Made by a program: the position numbers and the translations under genes
Source: Sanderia malayensis
Taxonomy: Eukaryota > Cnidaria > Scyphozoa > Semaeostomeae > Pelagiidae
Direction of reading: 5' to 3'
Assembly: GCA_013076295.1 (NCBI GenBank)
Contig: RQOL01000574.1
Location: 1-64,000 of the forward strand
Length of the DNA stretch: 64,000 bases
In this document: positions 54,846-64,000 of the stretch, in pieces
Numbering within the stretch: position 1 is the stretch's first letter
Layout: each line of letters opens with the position of its first letter
The notes under the pieces: generated by a model
Database searches by the model: none
The model's input: the letters and a program-made list of their open reading frames with translations, nothing else
Told to the model about the DNA's origin: nothing

Positions 54846-56760
54846 ATCTGACAAAAACATTCTGGACATTATCTCTGGTGATAAAATAGAGTTTATAGCT
54901 GCTCCACAAAAGCAGGCTGATGATAAAATTCAGTCATTGTGGAAAAAAGGTGTGATTGTCAAATGTCAACATGAACCAGAGGAGTCTCCAATTTTCACAG
55001 TTCCAAAAGCCGATAATAAAATACGTTTAGTTTTCAACTTCAAACAATTCAACCAATATGTGGTATATGCGCATTTTAAAATAGAGACAATCCATTCTGT
55101 AATTGCACTTGTCACTCCAGGATGCCGGATGGCATCACTTGATTTGAAGGATGCATACTATAGTGTAAAGGTTCATCCCAAATATCAAAAATATCTGAAA
55201 TTTCACTATCGATGGGCAATTGTTCCAATACACATCATATGCCAATGGCTTATCTTCATGCACATGCAAATTTACAAAAATTCTAAAGTCAACCACTATC
55301 TAAGTTGCGCCTGATGAACCATATTGTTACTGCTTTTATTGATGACTTATACTTGCAAAATGATTCTTATGAGGGTTGCATAAAGACCATTGTTGGCACA
55401 ATTATTCTGTTTGATAACCTTGGCTTTGTAATTCATCCTGACAGGTCTCAGTTCGTACCTACACAACAACTTACGTTTTTGAGATTTGTCATAGACTCTC
55501 TGTTCATGAGAGTTTATCTGACAGAAGCCAGAAGGCAAAAAGTTTCTCACCATATCAACTATGTCACTCAAAATACACAGAGACTCACAATTGAGTATGG
55601 AGCAAAAGTCATAGGCTATATTTTATCCAGTCTGCCTGGCGTCCAATATGGTGCCTTATACTACAGGTGGCTTGAAAAAGATAAGACAAGTGCTTTGAAA
55701 GTAAACCAAGGGAACTATAAAGCCATTATGTCAATCTCTGATAAAGCCATGACAGAACTACTGTGGTGGTAAAAAAATATCACCTCTTGTTATTTGCCTC
55801 TAGAATCAATAAACAATTTGAAAAATATTTTTCGTACAGGCCTGATCCAGGCACTATCTGCATAGATGCATTCTCGATTCCCTGGACAGATCTTGACTTT
55901 TACTGTTTTCCTCCCTTTAGTTGCATACAAAAGCACTGCAAAAGATCAAGAGGGAAAAAGATATGGGAATGATGGTGGTGCCAAAATGGCCCACGCAGTC
56001 ATGGTGCCCTGTTCTGAAATCAATGATGGTCAAGCCACCGGTGGAGCTACCTCAGTGTTCCAGTCATTTGTTCCTGCCAGCATTCCCACACAAGAAGCAC
56101 CCACTACAAAAGGAGACAATTCTTCTTGTTTGTTTGTTGTCCGGCAAAAATTAGCCAGTCAAGGTTTGTCTTTTAGCCAGTACAAAACCAGTTTAAAGAA
56201 ATGGATTGATTTTTGCGAAAATCATGCCATTCATATATTTCAGCCTTCAGTACCTAAAGCCCTGGAATTTCTTGTTACACTTTTTCATAATGGGGCTTCG
56301 TACAGTACAGTTAATACTGCACGGTCTGCAGTCTCTTCCATCTTGTTGTTTGGAGGTGAGACACCGTTTGGGCAGTTACCAATCATTAAGCATTTTATGA
56401 AAGGGGTATATGAGTTGAGGCCAAATTTCCCAAAACAAAATGACATCTGGGACTTGAAAGTGATTTTTGACTATTTTCGCACACACGACTCTACAGCTAA
56501 ACTGGCCTAAAAGAACTCACACTAAAAGTGGCCTTTTTGTTACTCTTACTTAGTGGGCAAAGATGCCAAACAATAAGATATTGATCATATGCAGAAGTCC
56601 ACAAATAAGTATATTTTTTATATTACGGAAAAAGTTAAGCAGTCACGAGTAGGGACACATGTTGCCCCTTTGCAATTTATTTGTTACCCTGATGAGAAAA
56701 AGATTTATGCGGTTCACCATTTAGATGAATATTATCAAAGCCAATGGATACGTTAACAAT
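54846..56760 (+). pseudogene. DIRS retrotransposon, RT, RNase H and tyrosine recombinase (right part)
   Basis: Continues from 49747. KNILDIISGDKIEF, SPIFTVPKADNKIRLVFNF and MASLDLKDAYYSVKVHPKYQ lead into a frameshifted palm with AFIDDLYLQND as the catalytic box (55305-55772), then LTIEYGAKVIGYILSSLPGVQYG. RNase H is fragmentary (PGTICIDAFSIPWTDLDFYCF). The recombinase starts SSCLFVVRQKLASQGLSFSQ and has YSTVNTARSAVSSILLFGG and LLLLSGQRCQTI, with the first catalytic Arg region. After 56516 a stop and an early end remove the HxxR and Tyr motifs, so it is 3' truncated. Confidence 0.78.
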
Positions 56761-57100
56761 CGGTTCTAATTAAAGTTGATTAAGTTGCAATAAGATCAGT
56801 GGTCGTACACGCAAAGAAAAACAATTTTATTTGAAATCACTGAAAACATCATAGTTTCCAGCATTCCCCGACCACATGGTCCATGGAATCCCTGAGTTGA
56901 GATTTGCATTCCAAGGTTCTTCCTGGTCCTAGCCTGATAACCAGACCCCTCATTCCAAGGAAATAGTGGTCTGTTAAATTTTGAACAATTTCTTGTTCAG
57001 AGCACAGGTAAACAGGATCAAATTTACTGCATAATTACAATTATGAAAACGAGGTGACTTAATTTATGCATTTGGAACCCAGCTAATCTCAAAATTGAAC
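56761..57100. other. Intergenic, upstream of the RecQ-like gene
   Basis: 340 bp with no ORF. It contains a short inverted motif (GACCACATGGTCCATGG near 56870). It could hold the promoter of the RecQ-like gene; no core element can be assigned. Confidence 0.5.
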
Positions 57101-57627
57101 ATGGAGGTCACTGCAAATCGATTAAATTTCTCGCCGCTTTCAGAGAAACGACTCCTGGGTGCATTCACATTTGTAAAATATTTTTTTAATATTACAAAAC
57201 TTCTACCTGATCAAGAGAGCGCATTAAGAGAATTTTTTTCTGGACAAAACTTGTACTTCAGCGCTCCGACAGGTTATGGCAAATCATTAATTTTCCAATG
57301 TCTGCCTCTGATGGCAGATGTTCTCAAAGACCAGCTGGTTGGAACATGCAAAGCGCTTGTCATTTCTCCATTGAAGTCTTTGATGTTGGATCAAATGGCG
57401 AAGATGAAGCTCGTGGGTGTAACCGCAGCAGCAATTTATGTTCCTGTTCAACCTGGCCAGGATGCAGATGTTCTAGATGCAATTGAAAATGGTGACTACT
57501 CGCTGATTTATGCCTCTCCTGAAAGCGTTTTAACAACGGACACATGGAGGAAGCTATTCAGCTCTAAATATTTCAAAGAGAATTGTGATTTATTGGTGAT
57601 AGACGAGGCTCACTGTATAGTTGATTG
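57101..57627 (+). pseudogene. RecQ-like DNA helicase, exon 1
   Basis: ATP-dependent 3'-5' DNA helicase N-terminal RecA-like lobe. ATG at 57101 (AACATGG). ITKLLPDQESALREFFSGQN is the Q-motif region, YFSAPTGYGKSL is Walker A (motif I), VISPLKSLMLDQMAK is motif Ia, YASPESVL is motif Ib/Ic-like and LLVIDEAHCIVDW is motif II. The exon ends inside the Trp codon at a GTAGGT donor (57628). Joining it to 62640 restores TGG and continues in frame. Exon 1 is intact; later exons are broken. Confidence 0.85.
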
Positions 57628-57685
57628 GTAGGTTCAGTAAAAGTTTAGCCACAGGCCTACTGAAAGCTATTCCATGCAGTAACTG

Positions 57686-57951
57686 CAATCCTCGCCATAA
57701 GGTGTGAGACAGTAAAAGAATGCTCTGAATTTTCTCACATGTCCCGAAAAAAATCGACCCCCCCACCCCCTATTCAATGTTGAGGATGTTTGGAAAGTGT
57801 TTTTAGCACTCCCTGATAAACCTGTCCATCAAAAATAGCAACATTGATTTGGGGGGAGGGGGGTGGCTCTGTATTTTGGAAGAAAATTTTGTTTCTCATT
57901 GAAAAGTGATGAAAATTTTTCATTGTCTCAAGACCTTCTGTCAATGATTGT
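57686..57951 (+). repeat. 266-bp direct repeat, left copy
   Basis: CAATCCTCGCCATAAGG ... CAATGATTGT. By eye identical to 61614-61879, offset 3928. It lies inside the RecQ intron and contains a C-run and a G-run (ATTTGGGGGGAGGGGGGTGG). No coding content (opposite-strand ORFs are shared and weak). Confidence 0.9.
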
Positions 57952-58366
57952 CTTTGGTGGAAATTAAAGAATATCTGGTCGGCATGCCTGATTTTATATA
58001 TTATGGGCAATTTTAACCCGCTGAGTTCGAATCTGGTGCTCAAAATGGTGTAACTAATGCTAATTAGCTTTTGTGACGTCACAGACATTGGAAACGAGGC
58101 TCATTTTCTGTGGGGTACATTATTGGGCTGAAAAAGGTGTGTTAGGCATTTGTGTTTATAGATAATTTACAATTGTGCTTGAACAAGTCACATCATAACT
58201 TTTTTCTATTTTTCTCTGTGCCCAGATGGCAATTTTTTGCCAAACATATGATTAAAATTAAATTACTCCATCAAAGTGCAGCGCTGCGCCAAGTTTGAGG
58301 AATAAAGTAAGAATTCATAATTTCATGTTTTTCTATCTGTTACTAATCATATAGTCCATCAACTAA
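57952..58366. other. Intron sequence, no gene recognised
   Basis: AT-rich intronic DNA downstream of the Rep-like gene. A TGTGACGTCACAG palindrome lies near 58073-58085. No ORF of note. Confidence 0.6.
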
Positions 58367-59750
58367 TCACATTTCAGAGCCGAGTAATACTAGCTCAGAG
58401 AAACAGTGTCCACAAGCATTAATTTCCTTCTGATCTTGAATAGCTATCTGTTGGGTAAACTCAAAAATCCTCCATCGTGCTTGCATCATTTCTGTTTCTC
58501 GGGGGTCTCTTGAGTTATACTTCCCAACAAATTCAATTGCACCTTTGCTAGTGGCAAATACTGGTGTATCTTGCTCCAAATAAATGTCCTGTGCATACTG
58601 CGACTTTGGAGCAGGAAAATGCACGGCTTGCCCCTCTAAAAGAAGAAGCAGATCCTTCCACACGATCAATTCATTTGACCATCTGAAGTCATTCATCAGA
58701 ATGATCTCCGCTTCTTCCACTCCTATCCACGCATACGAGGTGGTAGCAGGATTTGAAAATGTTGCATAAAGCAATTTCAAAGGCTCTAGCATAAATGTTT
58801 TGCCACAATTTGCCGGCCCAATAATCAAAATGTTTCTATTCTTTCCCCGCCCTTTCTCTAATAACGCCCTCAAAGCATCAGCAAATACGTAAGGGTGAAT
58901 GTGGTTGCTTCGCAGAAGTTCCTTTGCAGCATTCAGCCAATTTCCGTTGCAGCCTGAGATACACTCTTTTTGTACAGCTTGTGCAATCACGTCCAATCTT
59001 TTTGTCTGCTGGCGCAACAACTTAGCAGAGGCTTCTTGCATTCCCCAAGTGGAAGAGATCAGCTCTGCCCTGGCTTTTGCTTGATGACTTAACACCCACT
59101 CAGCCAAATCATTCTTGCCTTCTACTTTTTGCTCGTTGGCAAGAGCCAGTAGTGCCACGTCTTTTCTGATTTTGTTCTTCAGGACAATATCTGAGACTTC
59201 CAAATTGGAAATTCTGCGCTTTCTGTGAGGTACATAGACGGATTTGGTAGAGCTGGAAGCAAGCTTGCCCTCTTGATTCTCCGCCTTTGACCTTCGCCTG
59301 GCTATCGTGCCCGATTTTGTCTTCGGGGAATGTGATAAGTTTGGGTGGTTCTCGCTATGGAATGCATTATTGTCTGACTTCACTGCGTACGAGTAGTCAG
59401 ACGTCATGACGATTGTCATGACGATTGGAGAAATGCACCGAAATCCCAAATCTATCTAACAGGAACATCTTAGCCGATTTCCATCGCTTGTTTCCTGTCA
59501 ACTTTATTGCAACATGATAGTGCTCTTCCCCATCCTGATGTTTCTCTTGACTACACACCCAATGAGCCACACTCACGCGAGATTCGTTATGAGTAAAAGC
59601 CTCCACAACAGACTTTCCAAATGATTCCCTGCTGGGAAACTTCGTCAAATCTGCCCTACTGTACGTTATTAGATACGTACTGCGCACAACCTTGAATTTC
59701 AATTCGAAATCACAGTGATCCATTTTAAAAAGAACAGTTTCAACGCACAC
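58367..59750 (-). pseudogene. Rep-like HUH endonuclease with SF3 helicase (CRESS/parvovirus-like, possibly endogenous viral)
   Basis: A replication initiator of the kind used by circular single-stranded DNA replicons: the HUH domain nicks an origin and the superfamily 3 helicase unwinds. The first frame (59750-59397, 117 aa) has motif 1 TYLITYSRADL and motif 2 EEHYHVAIKL (His-x-His). The second frame (59449-58367) starts near motif 3 (YSYAVKSD, Tyr/Lys). It then runs through a basic linker to the helicase: GPANCGKT (Walker A), ILMNDFRW (Walker B region) and TPVFATSKG (motif C). The two frames overlap and are shifted by one base beside a 12-bp tandem duplication (near 59400-59425), so the gene is broken. 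Whether it is a viral relic or a Rep-like mobile element is open. Confidence 0.7.
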
Positions 59751-59972
59751 AAATTATTTGGCTCTTCTGAGAAATGCAAGTTTTGTTTGAGGGAACATGC
59801 ACTGATGCAGCGACAAGGACATAAACAAACAGACAGTGGAATATCACCCCTGCTGAGCATGACAGTTTAATTTTAGCATCCTAAGGTCATTTCAATCAGT
59901 GACACATACTAAACGTCCATAATGTGGCACCACCCACCATGTTTAATACTTGGAATCGTGTGAACAATGGAT

Positions 59973-60178
59973 GGTTAACGGACGATTAACGGACGGATAA
60001 CACCATAGTCCATAATTATTCAGTACTAAATTTGACGAATAACACGGTTAACGGCATATTCTTATAAATATTATATCTAATATTTTAAAATAATTGCCGT
60101 TAACCGTGTTAATCGTGGAATTTAGTACTGAATGACTATAGACTATGGTGTTATCCGTCCGTTAATCGTCCGTTAACC
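59973..60178. repeat. Large palindrome with iteron-like repeats upstream of the Rep-like gene
   Basis: Arms 59973-60056 and 60095-60178 are inverted copies (84 bp, about 90% matching) around a 38-base AT-rich centre. Each arm carries TTAACGGACG repeated (two in tandem at the outer edge) and GGTTAACGGCA at the inner edge. It starts about 220 bp upstream of the Rep start and 145 bp from the Tc1 stop. It may be a replication origin, a MITE-like hairpin, or the end of an element. Confidence 0.8.
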
Positions 60179-60322
60179 GTGTGTTATTCGTTGGGCAGAT
60201 TAAATTAGAATCCCGTAGCAGTGGTCATAATCATGAAATAATTCGTTTCGTTGTGTTCGTATTGATACAGATACATTGAAAACATTACATTTGCTGTCAA
60301 TCGTTAGTGTTCTACGTTAATG

Positions 60323-61402
60323 TTAATATTTCAGCCTTCTCCCTTTTGATGCAATTATGTCGGCTATACGTTTGGGAAGTGAAAGAATTGTTTTGTCTAT
60401 TTTCCACTTTGGTATTCTGTTCATAGTCTCAATGATTCTATCCTGAAACTCCTGCTTTGACTCTCTCGTGATATTCTGTTGCACGGCATCTTTTTCTAAT
60501 TGTTTTCGGACAAGATGAAAGAAGTTTTCGATTGGGTTTAAATCAGGGCTACGAGGTGGTATTGAAAACAGATCTGCTTCTACGTCCTCCATTGCTTCTT
60601 TTGCCGATGAGCTGTTTTGAGAAGGATCTCCGTCCTGTAGAAATATCCTTGAATTTTTATTGGCCTTTTTAACCATCACATCAAAGTTTTCACGAAGAAA
60701 CGTTGCAAAATAATCTCCATTCATTTTTTCATACGGTACAGCTGCAATCACTCCTTCTTCAAAAGATATGGCCACAATTAGCTTCACATAATTTCCTCCT
60801 GTTCCGCATTTGCTGCCTTTTGCAACGCAGCCTGCCAATAGCCCTTCGCATGGGCGTCTCCAAACTCTGCCTGAAGGTGCAAGACCTTGCGACTTAGGAT
60901 TTCTCTTGTACACGAAACTGACCCCATCTAAGTAGAAAGCGATTGTATGTGTCCACAAACTATTGGTGTGCTTCAGCATGACCATTTTTGCAAATTGGAT
61001 CCTTTTTTCTCTGTCATCTGCAGACATTAGACCTTTTCTGCGAGTTTGCAAATATCGGTATCCATTGTTATTTAAAAATCTGTTGATTGTCCTGGTTGAT
61101 ACATGATCCACCCCAGAAACCTCCATGAGTCGCTTAATTGTCCAATTTGGTTCTTGTTGTCGCAGTATTTGCAATTGTCGCAATAAGTTGCGCTTGCTCC
61201 TTTCATCGAGCTTTTCAGGCCGATGGTGTACATATTTTTTAACTGTTGTTGTGCGGCTAACTGGTTCTTTTTTAATACGATATATTTGTGCTCTTGATAC
61301 ACTTAGTTTAGAGGAAAGCTCCCATACACTTTCTTTGCTCAATTTAATATATGCCCTCACATAGGGGGGAATAGGTTTGTGATACACCATGTTGATAAGC
61401 AC
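60323..61402 (-). CDS. Tc1/mariner-like transposase, intact
   Basis: 359-aa transposase with no stops or frameshifts. The N-terminal paired-like helix-turn-helix region (LSSKLSVSRAQIYRIKKEP, then TIKRLMEVSGVDHVSTRTIN) is followed by the DDE core: IAFYLDGVSFVYKR (first Asp), RIFLQDGDPSQNSS (second Asp) and PPRSPDLNPIENFFHLVRKQ (Glu). 34 residues lie between the second Asp and the Glu, giving DD34E. Start chosen at MLINMVYHKPIPPY; MVYHKP is an alternative four codons in. Terminal inverted repeats at TA were not found by eye. It lies in the RecQ intron on the opposite strand, between the palindrome and the right 266-bp repeat. It may be recent or under selection. Confidence 0.85.
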   Translation of the reverse strand: MLINMVYHKPIPPYVRAYIKLSKESVWELSSKLSVSRAQIYRIKKEPVSRTTTVKKYVHHRPEKLDERSKRNLLRQLQILRQQEPNWTIKRLMEVSGVDHVSTRTINRFLNNNGYRYLQTRRKGLMSADDREKRIQFAKMVMLKHTNSLWTHTIAFYLDGVSFVYKRNPKSQGLAPSGRVWRRPCEGLLAGCVAKGSKCGTGGNYVKLIVAISFEEGVIAAVPYEKMNGDYFATFLRENFDVMVKKANKNSRIFLQDGDPSQNSSSAKEAMEDVEADLFSIPPRSPDLNPIENFFHLVRKQLEKDAVQQNITRESKQEFQDRIIETMNRIPKWKIDKTILSLPKRIADIIASKGRRLKY

Positions 61403-61613
61403 TTGTCAATTTTTTCCACGATAACAGCTCTTGAGAAAAACTTTAATAATCTGACGTCACAATAGGAGTCTGGTGCCGACTTGATAAGTATTGATTAGTT
61501 AATTATAGACCTTCCCCTAATTCTAGAAATGGTATACTCCAAAAGCACCCTAAGCTATTCTAATAGCTCGTATCTCCACTCCACCATGAGAGGGCTTTTG
61601 TGTCAAGAAAAGA
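61403..61613. other. Short intronic stretch between Tc1 and the right direct repeat
   Basis: No gene. Contains CTGACGTCAC (61450) and a TTGATTAGTTAATTA run. Confidence 0.5.
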
Positions 61614-61879
61614 CAATCCTCGCCATAAGGTGTGAGACAGTAAAAGAATGCTCTGAATTTTCTCACATGTCCCGAAAAAAATCGACCCCCCCACCCCCTA
61701 TTCAATGTTGAGGATGTTTGGAAAGTGTTTTTAGCACTCCCTGATAAACCTGTCCATCAAAAATAGCAACATTGATTTGGGGGGAGGGGGGTGGCTCTGT
61801 ATTTTGGAAGAAAATTTTGTTTCTCATTGAAAAGTGATGAAAATTTTTCATTGTCTCAAGACCTTCTGTCAATGATTGT
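61614..61879 (+). repeat. 266-bp direct repeat, right copy
   Basis: Identical by eye to 57686-57951. The flanks differ immediately outside (AAGA before, GGGTACACC after). Confidence 0.9.
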
Positions 61880-62004
61880 GGGTACACCGTTTTTTGTAAG
61901 AAAGTACTCCACAGTACTCGACTCACCATCAAGTTCAGTACAGGATTGTTTATACTTAAGAAAGTTCTCAAAACATGGTAGCTGTGTGAAGTAGTAGGTG
62001 GTAG

Positions 62005-62085
62005 GGTGAGGATGGCACAATGGTTCAAGCGCAGGACTCACAACCTCCTGCCTAAGTGCATAGGATGCAGTCTGGCTGAAACTTT
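62005..62085 (+). repeat. Possible tRNA-derived SINE remnant
   Basis: GGATGGCACAATGGTTCAAG resembles a pol III A box, and AGGA-CTCACAACC-TCCT resembles an anticodon arm. The B box is not convincing and there is no tail. Weak. Confidence 0.3.
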
Positions 62086-62639
62086 TTAAATTTTCATGGG
62101 AAAGGTTTAGTGTCCATTTTAGGTTGCTACCACAAATGTGATACCAATTTGCGTAAGCCAACTGACAATCTTCAACAAAAAACCTTTTTGATTTGGACAT
62201 CATTTTGATATGCACTTTTTGTGCATTAAAGTTAGAAACCCAAATATTTTGGTTGTCAACCAACCAACCAACTCAAATTGGTTGATGCCATTTTACATTA
62301 ACCACAAATATTTGCAATACCTGCTTTTCATAAATACATTATGGTTTGCAAGGGTAAAGTGGGTTTGCTTTAGGGGTAGTTGGGGCAATGCATTGACTGT
62401 TGTAATTGTCAACAAAAGGCATATTTGTCTTCTTTTTTGAGATACAACCATTGGGACTCTACTTTATTGTATGATGTTGTTTTAACAATCTACAATCTGC
62501 TATATGTACACTTTTCTGAATTATCCATCTTACCCCCAGCATAGCCATCTTACCCCGATAGACCCTATCCATAGTTCAAAATATCTCTTTCTGCAGCTCT
62601 AAATTCTTGGGGTTTAAAATTATTTTTTTGTTGTGTTAG
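62086..62639. other. Remainder of the RecQ intron
   Basis: No gene. It has ACCAACCAACCAACT pairing loosely with GGTTG repeats near 62250-62285 and ends in a pyrimidine-rich TTTTTTTGTTGTGTTAG acceptor. Confidence 0.6.
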
Positions 62640-63940
62640 GGGAACAACAGATGCAGACACAAATAAAATCCCATTCAGAATGTGGTATGGCAATCTTCTA
62701 GAGTTGAAATCGTTATTATCAAACCCTAGAATTTTAGTTTTTACTGCCACTGCATCAAAGAAGACAAGAAGAAAAATATTCGAACTATTGCAACTGAATG
62801 CCTTCGCAAAAAAATTGAAAAGAATCCTAATAAAGATAATATACGGTATGCTTTCCAACATGTAAATAATACATACAAGTCTGACAGAAATTTTCCAAGG
62901 GATAATAAAGGAACTTAAAGAAAACAGTTGACAGTGATAAAATTTTCATTGGTGAAACTGGGGATCCAAAACAAAGAATTGTTGAGATGTTTCATGCAGG
63001 TGCCCCTGAACCTGTGAAGAATCACATTCTTGCAACAATAACATCACCTGAAGGCCATATCAGAATACTGGTTTGCACAATAGTTTTTGGCATGGGAGTA
63101 GATTGTAGAAATATATCATACATTTTGGGGGATCAAAGTCAATAGAATCTTATCTACAAGAATGTGGACGAGCTGGGAGAAATGGGGAATCTAGTACTTG
63201 CTTTTTGCTTTATAATGGAGTACTCATGAAGCACAGTGATGAAAACATGCAAGACTATGTTGTGTCTATGGAATGTAGAAGAAAAGAAATAGCCAATATA
63301 TTCCCAAATGTGGAATCCTGCACAGTGACTGCCTGCAGTTGCTGTGACATTTGTGCAAAAAGTTGTCATTGCAAAAAGAGTTGTTGTGAATTTAGCTTGA
63401 AAACTGGCTGCACAGAAGATGAAATTTGCAATGACCAGGAAAGAGCTGTAACCAGCCAGAATAAATTGGAGCTTTCTCAAAAACTTGCAAGTTATCGGCA
63501 AAGCATTTTACCCCCCACTTTAGAAGAATGCCCTCAGATTTCATTCCGAAACATGTTTATTGAATTTGGGGAAGCCCAGATTAATCAGACGTTAGAAAGC
63601 TGTCATAAAATATTTAGTATTTCAGACATAAAGAAGAGCATTGAAATATAGAGAGATGTTCATGCCAATAATATACTTATAGCAATCCATGACATATTTA
63701 ATGATTTTGATTTAAATGAAACAGATCTCCAGTTAACTTTTGATGATGGCTTTGAAGAAGAATTAGATTCTGACTGGAAGGAAATCAGAGATGATGATGA
63801 ATCACATGAAAACATGTCTATGGAAGTATGATCCTGGGTGAGAGTTACCAAGCAGGCGAATCTATGGACTTGTCAGCATCAATGGATGAAAATGAACTTG
63901 AAGGGAACATAAGTGCCCAATTATATAAGCTTATACCAGA
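62640..63940 (+). pseudogene. RecQ-like DNA helicase, downstream part
   Basis: Continues exon 1: the completed Trp codon then GTTDADTNKIPFRMWYGNL, SNPRILVFTATASKKTRR (motif III, TATA). After a frameshift near 62800 it has NKDNIRYAFQHVNN, and after another near 62930 HILATITSPEGHIRILVCT and IVFGMGVDCRNISYI (motif V). A further shift gives YLQECGRAGRNGESSTC (motif VI). A cysteine-rich module CSCCDICAKSCHCKKSCC is probably the RecQ zinc-binding part. An acidic tail (FDDGFEEELDSDWKEIRDDD) follows a TAG at 63649. At least three frame breaks make it a pseudogene. Confidence 0.78.
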
Positions 63941-64000
63941 AAATATTTGAGAAAAATCCTATCGAGCTACTTTATTATAAATAACTTGCTTTTGTGTCCA

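Noticed and set aside
57774..58088. 104-aa minus ORF and its partner at 61702-62028
   Set aside because: Created by the shared 266-bp repeat; its two copies have unrelated N-terminal parts.
59973..60178. The palindrome as terminal inverted repeats of the Tc1 element
   Set aside because: Both arms lie on the same side (3') of the transposase; Tc1 repeats should flank the gene.

Overview
The window is repeat-dense animal genomic DNA: AT-rich, with GT-AG introns, no operons and no ribosome binding sites. It contains CR1-like, Penelope-like, DIRS and Ty3/gypsy retroelements, and pogo, piggyBac, P, KDZ-like, DDE_Tnp_4, Kolobok-like, Tc1 and Helitron-like DNA elements. This mix plus expanded RecQ- and Rep-like genes fits a marine invertebrate, most likely a cnidarian, but that is an inference from family resemblance and not a sequence match. 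A 100-base run of N (22281-22380) joins two contigs.

The main structural fact is that 1-20833 and 28672-47242 are two near-identical copies of one locus lying on either side of that gap. Each copy starts with the 3' part of a CR1-like LINE. Next comes a cassette with long terminal inverted repeats that holds a 14-bp minisatellite with a Penelope-like element inside it. After that comes a block holding decayed piggyBac, DDE_Tnp_4 and intron-bearing KDZ-like transposase genes, and a pogo element interrupted by a Helitron-like element. In copy 2 the block reads piggyBac, DDE_Tnp_4, KDZ on +, with the pogo element (42609-47130) inside KDZ and a 1642-bp Helitron-like element (43255-44896) inside pogo. 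In copy 1 about 7 kb of the block is inverted (10370-17730). The pogo gene is therefore cut in two, with halves 7 kb apart on opposite strands. The left breakpoint lies inside a Helitron-like repeat and the right side carries a deletion. Two haplotypes joined in one scaffold, or a segmental duplication, would both explain this.

The pogo element carries a second, divergent gene encoding a HIRAN-domain protein. 20834-22280 is a P-element transposase cut by the gap. 22381-26500 is mostly intergenic, with one Helitron-like copy and simple tandem repeats. 26560-29284 is the CR1-like LINE split by a Kolobok-like element with TTAA duplications.

The last 17 kb are not duplicated. A DIRS element (gag, RT, RNase H, truncated tyrosine recombinase) is split by a Ty3/gypsy element with a clean 5-bp target duplication. 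Its leader can pair with its own LTR, as in self-priming Tf1/sushi elements. A decayed RecQ-like helicase gene follows (57101-63940). Its ~5-kb first intron contains two identical 266-bp direct repeats bracketing a Rep-like HUH endonuclease/SF3 helicase gene, a large palindrome with iteron-like motifs, and an intact Tc1 transposase. No rRNA, genuine tRNA, CRISPR array or clear single-copy host gene was found.
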